Shown here: one piece after another, positions 42,095-51,995 of the stretch
Layout: every line of letters begins with the position of its first letter
Numbering within the stretch: the first letter of the stretch is position 1
Assembly: GCF_022370755.2 (NCBI RefSeq)
Contig: NZ_CP092364.2
Location: 5,642,001-5,706,000, forward strand
DNA from: Mycolicibacterium goodii
GTDB taxonomy: Bacteria > Actinomycetota > Actinomycetes > Mycobacteriales > Mycobacteriaceae
Reading direction: 5' to 3'
DNA length: 64,000 nucleotides
Translations under genes and position numbers: made by a program
Notes under the pieces: generated by a model
Databases searched by the model: none
What the model saw: the letters and a program-made list of their open reading frames with translations, nothing else
Told to the model about the DNA's origin: nothing

Positions 42095-43737
42095 CAACCT
42101 GCTCCTGCTTCAGCGGGCAGTGGCGGTCCGGCGGGCGCCGGAGCCGCGGGCGCGGCGGGAGCCGCAGGTGCGACGGCCGACAGCGGATCACCGGGGATCA
42201 CACCGGGTGCCGGAGCCGGAGGCGGGCCGGGCTGCGGATACCACGGCGGCGGCAGCGGATTGTTCTCGTCGAACGCATTCGGCGGACCGGGCAGGTTGCC
42301 GCCACGCGTCGTCCCGAACGCCGGCGGCGCGGGCGGCGGCACGATGTCGGGACCACCGAGCAACTCGGCGAGCGACTCCGGCGTCAGCATGTTGGCCGTG
42401 GCCGGCTGCACCTGCACGCCCTGCATACCGGGTGCCACGATCCAGCCCGGTTCGTGATTGCCGTGCGAGAACAGGGTGTCACGCGACCAGATGCCGGGCA
42501 CCGTGGTGTCCTTGTACCCCGGCGGCGGCTGAAGCCGCTTCTCCGAGTAGGCGATCTGCTTCGGCAGCGTCATGGCCGTGCTCGCCAGGTTCATGCCGAA
42601 CGGCAGATAGTTGAACTTGATGGCGTCCATGATCGGGGCCAGGTACTGGGCGCACAGCTCAGCGGATTCCTGGTAGCCCAACCGGCTTCCGGCCTGGATC
42701 GAGCTGCACACGAACTGCAGCGGGTTCGAGAAGTTGGTGACACCGGGCAGCACCGGCAGACCGATGATGCCGCCCTGGTTGGGCGAGTTGATGTTCAGCA
42801 CGTTCGCCGCCAGGTTCGGATAGGCGTGCAGGCCGGTCTCCAGACCGTCGCGCGGCTCGGGCTGCAGGATCGCCGTGGTGACCTGCTCCAGATTGTTGAT
42901 GTCGTGGGTCAGCACACCGCCGTTGCGGTCCAGGAACTCCCGCGTGGTCTTGAGCACCCGGTTGAGGTCCTGCAGTGCGTTCGCCAGTTCCTGATCGGTG
43001 TTGGTGAACGAGTTCGTGAACTGCGCCAGGTCGTTGTTGAGCGCCACGAACTGCTGATCGCTTCTGTGCAGCGCGTTGACGAACAGCGCCAGGCTCTTCA
43101 CCACGGCGAAGAAGTCACCGCGGCCCTCGTTCAGCGCCGTCAACGCATCGGACAGTCCCCGCAGCGTGCGGTTGAGTTGCTCACCCTTACCGGCGAATCC
43201 GTCGGCGAACGACTCGATGATGTCGCCGAACGGGCCTTTCGGTTGTTCGGGCGTCGGTCCCAGATCGGCCAGCAGACGCGTGACCTGGTTACGCACCTCG
43301 TCGTACTCGATCGGAACCTGGGTGCGGTCGACGTCGAGCACCGCGCCGTCCCGCAACGTGGGCCCACCGGTGTACGGCGGGGACAGCTGGATCACGCGCG
43401 ACGCCACGAGGCTCGGGTTGAGGATCGAGGCCGTCGCGTTCTCCGGCACCTTGTACTTGTTGTTGAAGTGGAAGACCACCTTCATCTTGTCGCCCGCGGT
43501 CTCGATCGAATCGATCGCGCCGACACGGACACCCATGATCAGCACCTTGTCGCCGGGATACAGCGCAAGGACCTGGGGAAAGTACGCGGTGACCGTCGTG
43601 TTGGTCAGCTTCCGGTAGACGTTCACACCGAAGTAGCCGACCACCAGGGCGGCGGCCACGACCAGGGCACCGATGATCACAGCTGCCCGGGAGACCTTGG
43701 GCAACTGGATGTTTCGGATGTTGAAGATCGTTGACAT
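42094..43737 (-). CDS. mce1D: Mce1D
   Basis: The 547-residue protein has an N-terminal transmembrane helix (AAVIIGALVVAAALVVGYFGV), a MCE domain (VTAYFPQVLALYPGDKVLIMGVRVGAIDSI, about 54-83), a long helical region and a C-terminal tail rich in proline, alanine and glycine. It lies between mce1C and mce1E in the operon. The tail is low complexity and probably surface-exposed. Confidence 0.93.
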   Translation of the reverse strand: MSTIFNIRNIQLPKVSRAAVIIGALVVAAALVVGYFGVNVYRKLTNTTVTAYFPQVLALYPGDKVLIMGVRVGAIDSIETAGDKMKVVFHFNNKYKVPENATASILNPSLVASRVIQLSPPYTGGPTLRDGAVLDVDRTQVPIEYDEVRNQVTRLLADLGPTPEQPKGPFGDIIESFADGFAGKGEQLNRTLRGLSDALTALNEGRGDFFAVVKSLALFVNALHRSDQQFVALNNDLAQFTNSFTNTDQELANALQDLNRVLKTTREFLDRNGGVLTHDINNLEQVTTAILQPEPRDGLETGLHAYPNLAANVLNINSPNQGGIIGLPVLPGVTNFSNPLQFVCSSIQAGSRLGYQESAELCAQYLAPIMDAIKFNYLPFGMNLASTAMTLPKQIAYSEKRLQPPPGYKDTTVPGIWSRDTLFSHGNHEPGWIVAPGMQGVQVQPATANMLTPESLAELLGGPDIVPPPAPPAFGTTRGGNLPGPPNAFDENNPLPPPWYPQPGPPPAPAPGVIPGDPLSAVAPAAPAAPAAPAPAGPPLPAEAGAG

Positions 43738-43755
43738 GTCTCGACGCCTCCCTGC

Positions 43756-45330
43756 CTATCTCGTCTGGGAACCCGGCGGAAGGAACGGCGGATTGCCTGG
43801 GAGCGGCGCTTCACCGGCCGGGGCCAACTGCGGGCCGGGGCCCGGAGGTGGCGGTGGACCGGTGATCGCCGGCGGCGGCGGTGCGATGCCCGGGGTGAAG
43901 TCCGGCGGCCCGGGGATCGGGCTGACCGGCACGGTGCGGGCACCGGGCGGACCTGGCGCGATCTCCACCGGAGCACCCGGTTGGTCCGGTGGCATCTGAC
44001 CGGGGATCGCCGCGCTCGGCACGCCGGGCGAATGCGCGATCCCATCGGGATTCGGCGCCGAGGTGGCGACGTCCGGCGGTGGGTAACCACCGGGCACCGG
44101 TCCGTACGGTCCCTGGCTGAGGTGCGCACACGGCAGCGGGTTGCCCGGCGACGGAATGCCGTCCGCCGGAGGCGTGTACGAACACGGCGAGCCGGGCGGC
44201 ACGGCCGGGCCCGGATGCTCCGGGGTGCCCTCGAGCGGCGTCGGGGCGGCGGGCGGCGCACCGTTCTCGTGCCGCTCGCCGTTCGGGTCCGGGAACCGGA
44301 ACGCGGGCAACCCTGCGTTGCGCCAGAACTCTTCGGGATCGATGCCGCGCTTCTTGAACGCCGCATCCACGAACGGTTGCAGGATGGTCGGCGGGATCAG
44401 GTTCACCAGCATGACCTTGAAGTACGGGCCCGACGCCAGCGCCTCGGCCAGCGACGTGATGAATTTGCCTGCGACCGTGAGGATGTCGGCGAGGTCGTGC
44501 TTGCGCTCGTTGAGTACGTCGCTGACGGTGCGCAGCTGCTCGAGGACGTGGTTGAGGTTCGGGTTCTCGTCGACGAAACCCTCGACCTGGCGCGACACCG
44601 ACGAGATCCGCTCCAGCAGCAGGCTCACGGCGCGGCCTCGTTCGTTGACCGCGGCCAGCAGCGTCTGTGCGTTGACCAGCAATTGGTTGACCTGCGTGCT
44701 GCGGTCGCCGAGCACCGTCGCGACCTTGTTGGCGCTGGCGAGGAGCTTCTTGACGTCCTCGTCGCGCTTGCCGATGGTCTCGGAGAACCGCGCGACGCCG
44801 TCGAGCGCGGCACTCAGGTGCGGTGAGGTCTGATCGACGGTCTCCGACAACACGTTCAGCGACTGCCGCACTGCCTGCGTGTCCCAGCCGGCCGCATTGC
44901 GAGTGACTTCGAGGAACGCGTCGTAGATCTGATACGGCGTCGAGGTCTGTCCCACCGGGAGGATCCCGCGCGGCTTCAGCGTCTGGCTACCGCGCGGCTC
45001 GATCTCGATGTTCTTGCGGCCCAAGATCGTATCGGTGCGGATCGCGGCGCGGCTCTCGGTCCCGATCGTGCGGCCACCGAGCGTGTAGCCGATCACGACC
45101 TTGTCGCCGCTGATCTCCATGCTCTTGACCGTGCCGACGTCCATTCCGGCGATACGCACCTTGTCACCGAGGTTCAAGCCGCCGGTATCGGTGAACTGCC
45201 CGTAGTAGGTGGGTACCGCGAACAGCATCGGAACGCTGGTCAGCGTCGAACCGACACCGATGATGAGCGCCACGACGATGACGCCCATCAGACCCTTACG
45301 GAACCGGTCGGAACCCTGAAGTGTCCTCAT
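43756..45330 (-). CDS. mce1C: Mce1C
   Basis: This 524-residue protein begins MRTLQGSDRFRKGLMGVIVV with its membrane helix, followed by a MCE domain (TYYGQFTDTGGLNLGDKVRIAGMDVGTVKSM, about 42-72), helical needle sequence and a proline-rich C-terminal third. ATG 45330 overlaps the mce1B stop (ATGA); four extra codons upstream are possible but inside mce1B. Confidence 0.93.
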   Translation of the reverse strand: MRTLQGSDRFRKGLMGVIVVALIIGVGSTLTSVPMLFAVPTYYGQFTDTGGLNLGDKVRIAGMDVGTVKSMEISGDKVVIGYTLGGRTIGTESRAAIRTDTILGRKNIEIEPRGSQTLKPRGILPVGQTSTPYQIYDAFLEVTRNAAGWDTQAVRQSLNVLSETVDQTSPHLSAALDGVARFSETIGKRDEDVKKLLASANKVATVLGDRSTQVNQLLVNAQTLLAAVNERGRAVSLLLERISSVSRQVEGFVDENPNLNHVLEQLRTVSDVLNERKHDLADILTVAGKFITSLAEALASGPYFKVMLVNLIPPTILQPFVDAAFKKRGIDPEEFWRNAGLPAFRFPDPNGERHENGAPPAAPTPLEGTPEHPGPAVPPGSPCSYTPPADGIPSPGNPLPCAHLSQGPYGPVPGGYPPPDVATSAPNPDGIAHSPGVPSAAIPGQMPPDQPGAPVEIAPGPPGARTVPVSPIPGPPDFTPGIAPPPPAITGPPPPPGPGPQLAPAGEAPLPGNPPFLPPGSQTR

Positions 45331-46358
45331 TTCGGCGTGCACCTACCCGACGGTTGCGTGGTCACCCGGACGGTCCGGACCGGTCCTCCCGGCTGAAGGC
45401 CGTTGAGCTTCAAGGTCAGGTCGCAGGCGTAGAAGTTGAAGAAGTCGCCGTAGATGCCACCGGCCCGGCCGATGATCTTCAGCGCCTGGGGCATCTGCAC
45501 CAGGATGTCGTTGATCTGGTCCTTCTGCTCCACCAACGGCGTCTGGATGACATCGAGGTAGCCGATGGTGTCCTTCAGCAGCGGCCGATTGTCGGACAGC
45601 AGGTCGGCCAGAGATCCGGCGGCGTCGCTGATGTCGGCGACCGACGTCGCGATCGGATCGGCACGGTTCTTCAGACCGGTGATGAGCGTCTCGAAGTTCA
45701 CCAACGTCTCGTCGAACTGCTTCTGGTGCTTGACCGTGGTGTCCAGCACGGTGTTGAGGTTCTTGATGACCTCACCGATGGCCTGATCCCGGTCGGCGAT
45801 CGACGCGGTCAATTGGGCGGTCTGATCGAGGATGTCGTTGATGGTGCCGCCCTGCCCCTGGAAGATCGTGATCAAGGACGTGGCGATCGTGTTGACCTTC
45901 TCGGGTTCCAGCGACCGGAACAGCGGACGGAACCCGCCGACGAGCGCATCGAGATCCAGTGCGGGCTCGGTCCGTTCGACCGGGATCGTGCTGCCCGGCG
46001 GCAGGATCTGGTCGGAGTCACCGCGCTTGAGCTCGAGGTACCGGTTGCCGATGAGGTCCTGGTAACGGATGGCCGCGGTGGTCTCCTGGAACAGGGGCAG
46101 TGACCGCTCGACAGAGAACTTGACCTCGGCCTGCTCGCCGCCGTTGATCAGGTTCACGCTGGAGACCTTGCCGACCTCGACACCCGCCGCCCGGACGAAC
46201 TGCCCACTGCGCAAACCACTGACGTTCTCGAAGATCGCCGAGTACTCGGTGGTCCGGTTGAACCGGATCTGCCCGAACACCACGAAGATCAGCGCCGTGA
46301 ACGTCAGCAGAACCAGTGAGAAGACTCCGAGCTTGAGAAGGGTTCCTTTGATGCTCAT
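45327..46358 (-). CDS. mce1B: Mce1B
   Basis: The 343-residue protein begins MSIKGTLLKLGVFSLVLLTF (membrane helix) and has the MCE domain TTEYSAIFENVSGLRSGQFVRAAGVEVGKVSSV (about 37-69). ATG 46358 is chosen since AGGGGG lies upstream and the N-terminus then matches the usual Mce1B start; the frame is open to 46388. About 60 bases separate it from mce1A. Confidence 0.92.
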   Translation of the reverse strand: MSIKGTLLKLGVFSLVLLTFTALIFVVFGQIRFNRTTEYSAIFENVSGLRSGQFVRAAGVEVGKVSSVNLINGGEQAEVKFSVERSLPLFQETTAAIRYQDLIGNRYLELKRGDSDQILPPGSTIPVERTEPALDLDALVGGFRPLFRSLEPEKVNTIATSLITIFQGQGGTINDILDQTAQLTASIADRDQAIGEVIKNLNTVLDTTVKHQKQFDETLVNFETLITGLKNRADPIATSVADISDAAGSLADLLSDNRPLLKDTIGYLDVIQTPLVEQKDQINDILVQMPQALKIIGRAGGIYGDFFNFYACDLTLKLNGLQPGGPVRTVRVTTQPSGRCTPK

Positions 46359-46419
46359 GCGGCCCCCTCGCAGGCTCGGGTTCCGCATGCCCTCTGATTA
46401 TTCGTTCCGCGAGCGTCAC

Positions 46420-47649
46420 TCATGGGTTGATCGTGTTCTCCCCCACTTGGCGGCCCCAGACGTACTCCGTGAACATCGGCTGACCGAGTTCGAAGTGGTT
46501 GTAGGGCGCGATCGAGGCACCGGTGTCCATCACGAGATACGGGAAAGGCCACAGGTCACGGGTGATCGGCTGCCAGCAGCCGGGCCGGCCTTCCGGACCG
46601 CCCTTGGCATTCACCCGCGGCAGGTTGTCCGGGTACACGTACGGGTTGCCGACGCCGACCACGAGCGAGTTGGTCAGCAGCGAATAGCCGTTGCCGCCAA
46701 GGGCACCGGCCAGTTTCGGCGCCGCATCGTGATAGTTGCGGATCGTGCAGAACAGCGCCGGGCTGTACTCGTCCAGCAGCGCCGACGTGGGCAGCAGGTC
46801 CTGTGCCCCGCGCACCAGATACGGCCCGCCGCGCTCGAAGATGTCGCCGCCGGTGTTGCCGAAGCCGACGGCCGCCACGAGCGCCTGATCGAGGTTCCCG
46901 CGCTGGTCGTTGAGGGTGCGTGCGGTCGTGACCGCGTTGGTCAGCCCGTCGAACAGATCCGGTGCGGCATCGGCGTACACCTCGCCGAGGTTCGCCAGAC
47001 CGGTGATGTCGCGGCGGATCTGCGGCATGCGCGGATTGACGTCGGCCAGGATCGCGTTGCCGTCCACGATGGAACGGCCGAATTTGTCGCCGAGCCCGTC
47101 GAGAGCCTGCGCGGCGGCCGTCAGCGTCTCGTTGAGCTTGATCGGGTCGACCTGCTCGGAGATCGCGGTGATGGTCTCGAACAGCGTGTTGAACTCCGTC
47201 GTCACGCCCTGGGCGTAGACCGGGGTCGCCGCAGACAATCGTTCGGCGGAGGGATGCTCCGGCGCGGTGAACGCGATGTACTTGTTGCCGAACACCGTGG
47301 TGGCCCGCAACTCGGCGGTCGCGTTGGCCGGGATCAGGTCGAGGTATTTCGGGTCGACGTCGAGCGTCAGCCTGGCCTCGGGATTGTTGTCGACCTCGAC
47401 CACGTCGATCGCGGCCAGCCGGCCGATCGGCACACCGTTGAACGTGACCTTCGAACCCGGGTCCATGGACAGACCGGCACGGCCCGACATGACCGTGAGC
47501 TGGACCTTGTCCTCAAAGGCACCGCGGAACTGCATCCAGGTGAGCGCGAGAACCAGGACACCGACAAGACCGAGGACCAGACCGGCCAGTTTGTACGGCG
47601 GGGTCTTCGGCTTGTTCAGCGGGGCGTGCGGCGCGGGAGGCTCGGTCAT
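46420..47649 (-). CDS. mce1A: Mce1A
   Basis: The 409-residue first MCE subunit has a short proline-rich cytoplasmic start, a membrane helix ([23 protein letters not shown]), the MCE domain (QLTVMSGRAGLSMDPGSKVTFNGVPIGRLAAI, about 50-81) and the long helical region. In pathogens Mce1A is surface exposed and linked to cell entry. Here lipid import is the expected role. It begins four bases after the yrbE1B stop. Confidence 0.94.
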   Translation of the reverse strand: MTEPPAPHAPLNKPKTPPYKLAGLVLGLVGVLVLALTWMQFRGAFEDKVQLTVMSGRAGLSMDPGSKVTFNGVPIGRLAAIDVVEVDNNPEARLTLDVDPKYLDLIPANATAELRATTVFGNKYIAFTAPEHPSAERLSAATPVYAQGVTTEFNTLFETITAISEQVDPIKLNETLTAAAQALDGLGDKFGRSIVDGNAILADVNPRMPQIRRDITGLANLGEVYADAAPDLFDGLTNAVTTARTLNDQRGNLDQALVAAVGFGNTGGDIFERGGPYLVRGAQDLLPTSALLDEYSPALFCTIRNYHDAAPKLAGALGGNGYSLLTNSLVVGVGNPYVYPDNLPRVNAKGGPEGRPGCWQPITRDLWPFPYLVMDTGASIAPYNHFELGQPMFTEYVWGRQVGENTINP

Positions 47650-47653
47650 CGCG

Positions 47654-48523
47654 CTACACCGTGAGGTTGAAGTTCGGGTCGGTGCCGTAGAGCGCCAACG
47701 ATGCCAACAGGACCACCAGCACGATCGCGATCAGCGAAGTACGCATCGACCTCCCCACGGCCTCACCCACGCCGACGGCACCGCCGCTGGCGAAATAGCC
47801 GAAGTAGCAATGGTTCAGCATGACCACCACCGACATGATGATCACCTCGAGGAACGACCACATCACGTCGTCGACGCGCAGGAACGTGTGGAAGTAGTGC
47901 TCGTACGTGCCGACCGACTGCGAGTAGAAGATCGTGGTGACCAGCTGGGCGGACATGAACGACAGCAGGATCGCCATGGCGTACAGCGGGATGATGACGA
48001 TCGCACCGGCCATGATGCGCGTGGACACCAGGTACGAAATCGACTTGATGCCCATGACTTCGAGCGCGTCGACCTCTTCGCTGATGCGCATGGCGCCGAG
48101 TTCGGCCGTGGCGCCTGCCCCGACGGTCGCGGCGAGTGCCTGGCCCGTGACGACGGGTGCGACGACGCGGATGTTGGCCAGCGCCGCGAAGAAGCCGGTG
48201 AACGCCTCGACACCGATGTTGCCGAGCGAGGCGAAACCCTGGATGGCGATCAGCGACCCCGCGGACAAGGTGACGAAGCCGATGATCGCGACGGTGCCCC
48301 CGATGACAGCCATCGCGCCGGTACCCATGCCGATCTCGGCGACCAGGCGCAACGATTCACGGCGGTAATGCCGGAACGCGTGCGGCACATGCACGATCGC
48401 CTGGACGACGAACCACGCGACGTGGCCCATGCTGTCGAGGAACCGTGCCGGGGTCGCGGCGATGTCGGCCGTACGCGAGAACGCACGCGGGAACCGCGAG
48501 CGCAGCACCTGTGTAGTACTCAT
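47654..48523 (-). CDS. yrbE1B: YrbE1B, permease subunit of the Mce1 importer
   Basis: This 289-residue MlaE-type integral membrane protein has five or six helices and the family loop ATVGAGATAELGAMRISEEVDALEVMGI, whose glutamate-rich EExDALEVMGI part contacts the MceG ATPase. ATG 48523 starts it two bases after the yrbE1A stop. With YrbE1A it forms the heterodimeric permease that moves lipid inward using ATP. Confidence 0.94.
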   Translation of the reverse strand: MSTTQVLRSRFPRAFSRTADIAATPARFLDSMGHVAWFVVQAIVHVPHAFRHYRRESLRLVAEIGMGTGAMAVIGGTVAIIGFVTLSAGSLIAIQGFASLGNIGVEAFTGFFAALANIRVVAPVVTGQALAATVGAGATAELGAMRISEEVDALEVMGIKSISYLVSTRIMAGAIVIIPLYAMAILLSFMSAQLVTTIFYSQSVGTYEHYFHTFLRVDDVMWSFLEVIIMSVVVMLNHCYFGYFASGGAVGVGEAVGRSMRTSLIAIVLVVLLASLALYGTDPNFNLTV

Positions 48524-48524
48524 A

Positions 48525-49325
48525 TCAGCGCCCTGTTCCGAACCGCACACCGATCGTGGTGAGCACGACGTTGACTGCGAACAACGCGACCACACAGAGC
48601 ACGAGGGTCTCGTTCACCGCGGTGCCGACACCCTTGGAACCGCCCGCGACCGTCAGACCGCGGTAGCAGCCGACGAGACCTGCGATCAGACCGAAGAGGG
48701 TCGCCTTGACGACCGAGATCATCACCTCGGGAAAGCCCGTCAGCAGCGTCAGGGTCGACACGTAGGCGCCGGCCGAGACGTTCTGGATGTAGACGCCGAA
48801 AAAGAACCCGCCGACCAGGCCGATGGTGATCACCGCGCCGTTGAGCATGAAGGCGACGAATGTCGAGGCGACCACGCGGGGCACCACAAGACGTTCGATG
48901 GGGTCGATGCCGAGCACCTCGAGCGCGTCGATCTCCTCACGCACGGTGCGGGCGCCGAGATCGGCGCAGATGGCGGTGGACCCCGCACCCGCGACGACCA
49001 ACACGGTCACCAGCGGACCCAGCTGGGTCACGGCGCCCAGCGCGGCACCGGCCCCGGACACGTCGGCCGCACCGAACTCCGCCAACAGGATGTTGAGCGT
49101 GAAGATGATGAGCACCGTCAGCGGGATCGACACCGCAAGCGTCGGCAAGAACGCCACGCGAATCAAAAACCAGCTCTGGAGGACGAACTCTTTCCACTGG
49201 AAAGGCCGGGTGAACAGCGCCTTACCGGTCATCACCGACATCTTGAAGAAGCCGCCGACCATCGCCAGCGGCTTCTCCAACTGACCACGCACGTAATCGA
49301 CGAGGCCATCGGTCGACGCCGTCAC
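48525..49325 (-). CDS. yrbE1A: YrbE1A, permease subunit of the Mce1 importer
   Basis: The 266-residue MlaE-type permease carries AGAGSTAICADLGARTVREEIDALEVLGID, the conserved coupling loop, and several membrane helices. GTG 49325 starts it. About 190 bases separate it from fadD5 upstream, so an internal promoter is possible. Confidence 0.94.
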   Translation of the reverse strand: MTASTDGLVDYVRGQLEKPLAMVGGFFKMSVMTGKALFTRPFQWKEFVLQSWFLIRVAFLPTLAVSIPLTVLIIFTLNILLAEFGAADVSGAGAALGAVTQLGPLVTVLVVAGAGSTAICADLGARTVREEIDALEVLGIDPIERLVVPRVVASTFVAFMLNGAVITIGLVGGFFFGVYIQNVSAGAYVSTLTLLTGFPEVMISVVKATLFGLIAGLVGCYRGLTVAGGSKGVGTAVNETLVLCVVALFAVNVVLTTIGVRFGTGR

Positions 49326-49517
49326 AGGTGCCCTCTCCGGACGTGCTCCACGCCCCCTCCTTGCCGCCAGCCAGTATCAGTGATCCGGGTCTCCCTACTC
49401 GCGGGTAGTAAGTGAGACCACCGGACTGTACCCGATCCGATCCGGGCGTTGCATCGCATCGGGTGGATTATGCCCCGAACTGTTAGCAAAGGAGCCTCTG
49501 ATTGCCGTTTTCTCCGT
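49326..49517 (-). promoter_or_regulatory. Intergenic region between fadD5 and yrbE1A
   Basis: This 192-base stretch is the largest gap inside the mce1 operon. It is A/T-richer than its flanks. The equivalent M. tuberculosis gap is reported to carry promoter activity. No clear hairpin or palindrome was seen here. Confidence 0.4.
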
Positions 49518-51188
49518 TCAACCTGCAGAAACCGTTGCTGCAGAGCTACTTTCGTCACCGTCAACCACGCTCTTGTGACCGAAGCGTTCGCGAAGCTCGG
49601 TCTTGAGCACCTTGCCCGAGGGGTTACGCGGCAACGCGTCGACGACCTCGAGGGCCTTGGGGTGCTTGTAGCGGGCGAGGCGGTCATTGAGGAAGCCATC
49701 GAGCTCTTCGAGGCTCAGCGCCACGGCGGCCGCGGAGTTGAGCGCGACGACGGCCACCGGCACCTCGCCCCACTTCTCGTGCGGCCTGCCGATCACCGCG
49801 ACCTCCGCGATCGCCGGATGGGCCGCCAGCACGTTCTCCACCTCGGCGCAGTAGATGTTCTCTCCACCCGAGATGATCATGTCCTTCTTGCGGTCGACCA
49901 CCCAGACGTAGCCGTCCTCGTCCTGGCGGACCAGATCACCCGAGTGGAACCAACCGCCGGCGAACGCCTCGGCGGTGGCCTTGGGGTTGTTCCAGTAGCC
50001 GACCATCAGATTCGGTCCGCGGTAGACGATCTCGCCGACCTCGCCGATCGGGACGTCGTTCATGTTGTCGTCGACCACGCGGGCCGACACGGTCGGGATG
50101 ACGCGGCCCACCGAACCCAGCTTGCGGATCGCGTCGTCGCCCAACAACATGCAGGTGACCGGCGACATCTCGGTCTGACCGAACGCCGCGAAGATCTGCG
50201 CGTCGGGGAACACCTCGTTCATCTCGCGCAGCAGCGTGTCCGACGCCGGGGCCGCACCCCACGACAACGCACGCAGCTTCAGGTTGCGTGGCCGCGCGCG
50301 CTGTGCGGCGCACACCGCCTGCCACTGGGCAGGCACCAGGAAGATACCCGTGACCCGTTCGGATTCAAGGACGTCCAGGAGGCCGTCCGGATCGAACGCG
50401 CCGAGCGGATAGAGCACCGTGGGCACGCCCAGCGTCACGCCGCTGAGCACGCTGCCCGCGACGCCGGCGATGTGGAACAGCGGCACACCGACGAATCCGA
50501 CGTCATTGTTGAGGTCGGCACCGATGGTGAACAGGTGCATCATCGCCTGGGCGGTGAGGTTGGTGTGGGTGAGCACCGCGCCCTTGGGCCGACCGGTGGT
50601 GCCCGACGTGTACATGATGAGCGCCGGTGAGTCGTTGGGGATGTCGACCGGTGCGGGCAGCTCGCCGTCCTCGGCGATCAGATCGTCGTAGCCGAGCACA
50701 CCGTCCTCGGTGGCGCCGCCGGCCACGATGACGGTCTGCAGCGTCGCGTCGAGATCGCGCACCGCGGTGGCGACGCCCGCCAGCACCGACTCCGTGACCA
50801 CGACGTGCGCCTCGCAGTCGCTGACCAGGTACGCGATCTCGGGCGGCGTCATCCGGAAGTTCACCGGAACCGCGATGGCACCGAGGCGGTTCGCGGCGAG
50901 CATGGCCTCGACGAACTCGGTGCGGTTGAGCATCAGAATCAGGACGCGATCACCGAAGCCGACGCCGCGACGGCTCAGCGCCCCGGCCAGCCGGCTCACG
51001 CGATCGTCGAGTTCACGCCATGTGGTGGTGCGGCCCAGGAAGCGGAGGGCTGCCTTGTCGGGCTGCATCATCGCGTGGCGAGTCAACTGGTTGACCCAGT
51101 TCTGGCGGCGGGCCAGGTACGGCTGCTCTATCGGGGACGGCTCGGCAGTCAACGGCTCTGTACTCCATGTGTAGTCGCAACTCGTCAT
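49518..51188 (-). CDS. fadD5: FadD5 acyl-CoA synthetase
   Basis: FadD5 activates fatty acids (in Mce1 context, imported or recycled mycolic acids) to acyl-CoA or acyl-adenylate. The 556-residue enzyme has the AMP-binding motif MYTSGTTGRPKGAVLTHTNL, GAAPASDTLLREM, the A5-type AFGQTEMSP, GWFHSGDLVRQDEDGYVWVVDRKKDMIISGGENIY and the C-terminal catalytic lysine in NPSGKVLKTEL. ATG 51188 is used; a frame from ATG 51221 overlaps the regulatory region. It is the first gene of the mce1 operon and divergent from mce1R. Confidence 0.93.
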   Translation of the reverse strand: MTSCDYTWSTEPLTAEPSPIEQPYLARRQNWVNQLTRHAMMQPDKAALRFLGRTTTWRELDDRVSRLAGALSRRGVGFGDRVLILMLNRTEFVEAMLAANRLGAIAVPVNFRMTPPEIAYLVSDCEAHVVVTESVLAGVATAVRDLDATLQTVIVAGGATEDGVLGYDDLIAEDGELPAPVDIPNDSPALIMYTSGTTGRPKGAVLTHTNLTAQAMMHLFTIGADLNNDVGFVGVPLFHIAGVAGSVLSGVTLGVPTVLYPLGAFDPDGLLDVLESERVTGIFLVPAQWQAVCAAQRARPRNLKLRALSWGAAPASDTLLREMNEVFPDAQIFAAFGQTEMSPVTCMLLGDDAIRKLGSVGRVIPTVSARVVDDNMNDVPIGEVGEIVYRGPNLMVGYWNNPKATAEAFAGGWFHSGDLVRQDEDGYVWVVDRKKDMIISGGENIYCAEVENVLAAHPAIAEVAVIGRPHEKWGEVPVAVVALNSAAAVALSLEELDGFLNDRLARYKHPKALEVVDALPRNPSGKVLKTELRERFGHKSVVDGDESSSAATVSAG

Positions 51189-51208
51189 GCGGTTGCGCGA
51201 TGTTGATA

Positions 51209-51218
51209 TTTGATCAAA
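51209..51218. promoter_or_regulatory. Operator candidate between fadD5 and mce1R
   Basis: TTTGATCAAA is a 10-bp palindrome inside a wider symmetrical A/T-rich patch (TGTTGATATTTGATCAAACA at 51201-51220). It lies about 20 bases upstream of the fadD5 start and about 70 bases from mce1R. Confidence 0.45.
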
Positions 51219-51287
51219 CATAGTGTCGCCCCGGTCACATTATGGCCTCGACACGATCGGGACAAGCCCGAAAAAGCCGACCCCGAG

Positions 51288-51995
51288 ATGACCGGAGACC
51301 ACGTGAACACGCCCGTCAAGACCGCCGCGCCGTCGCGCCGCGGTGTGCGTCGCGAACAGCTCTCCGACGAGGTGGCGGCCCACCTGCGAGCCGAGATCAT
51401 GACCGGCGCGCTGCGCCCGGGCACGTTCATCAGGCTCGACGAGACCGCGGCCGCGCTCGGCGTCAGCATCACACCCGTTCGGGAAGCGCTGCGAACCCTG
51501 CGGGGCGAAGGCATGGTGCAGCTCGAACCGCACCGCGGCCACGTCGTCGTACCGATGACCCGCACCGACGTCGAGGACATCTTCTGGCTTCAGGCCACGA
51601 TCGCCCGTGAACTCGCCGCCACGACGGTCACGCGGATCACCGATGAGCAGATCGACGACCTCGAGCGCCTCAACACCGAACTCGAGGCCGCCGTCGGGCG
51701 CGCCGACCCCGAGGAGATCTCGGCAGCCGAGTTCGCGTTCCACCGCGCGTTCAACCACGCGAGCGGACGCATCAAGCTCGCATGGTTCCTGCTGCACGTC
51801 GCGCGGTACCTACCCGCGCTGATCTACTCGACCGACCCCGATTGGGGGCAGGAGGCGGTGGCCGGCCACCGGTTGCTCATCGAGGCGCTGCGACGCCGCG
51901 ACGCGCAGCTCGTCATAGACCTCAACGGCGCACAGTTCACCGACGGGGCACGACGGCTGATCGCGCGCCTCGAGGAGATCGGCATGTGGGCCTAG
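51288..51995 (+). CDS. mce1R: Mce1R-type GntR (FCD) repressor of the mce1 operon
   Basis: This 235-residue regulator has a winged helix (LSDEVAAHLRAEIMTGALRPG; LDETAAALGVSITPVREALRTL) and a FCD domain with FAFHRAFNHASG. In M. tuberculosis the divergent GntR gene beside fadD5, mce1R, represses the mce1 operon. The identical arrangement here supports the name. ATG 51288 is taken as start; GTG 51303, with GGAG upstream, is an alternative that shortens the protein by five residues. It is convergent with the SRPBCC gene. Confidence 0.88.
   Translation: MTGDHVNTPVKTAAPSRRGVRREQLSDEVAAHLRAEIMTGALRPGTFIRLDETAAALGVSITPVREALRTLRGEGMVQLEPHRGHVVVPMTRTDVEDIFWLQATIARELAATTVTRITDEQIDDLERLNTELEAAVGRADPEEISAAEFAFHRAFNHASGRIKLAWFLLHVARYLPALIYSTDPDWGQEAVAGHRLLIEALRRRDAQLVIDLNGAQFTDGARRLIARLEEIGMWA

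Noticed and set aside
40961..42457. Long plus-strand frames opposite the mce1 genes
   Set aside because: They are low-complexity shadows of the mce genes with no ribosome site or domain.
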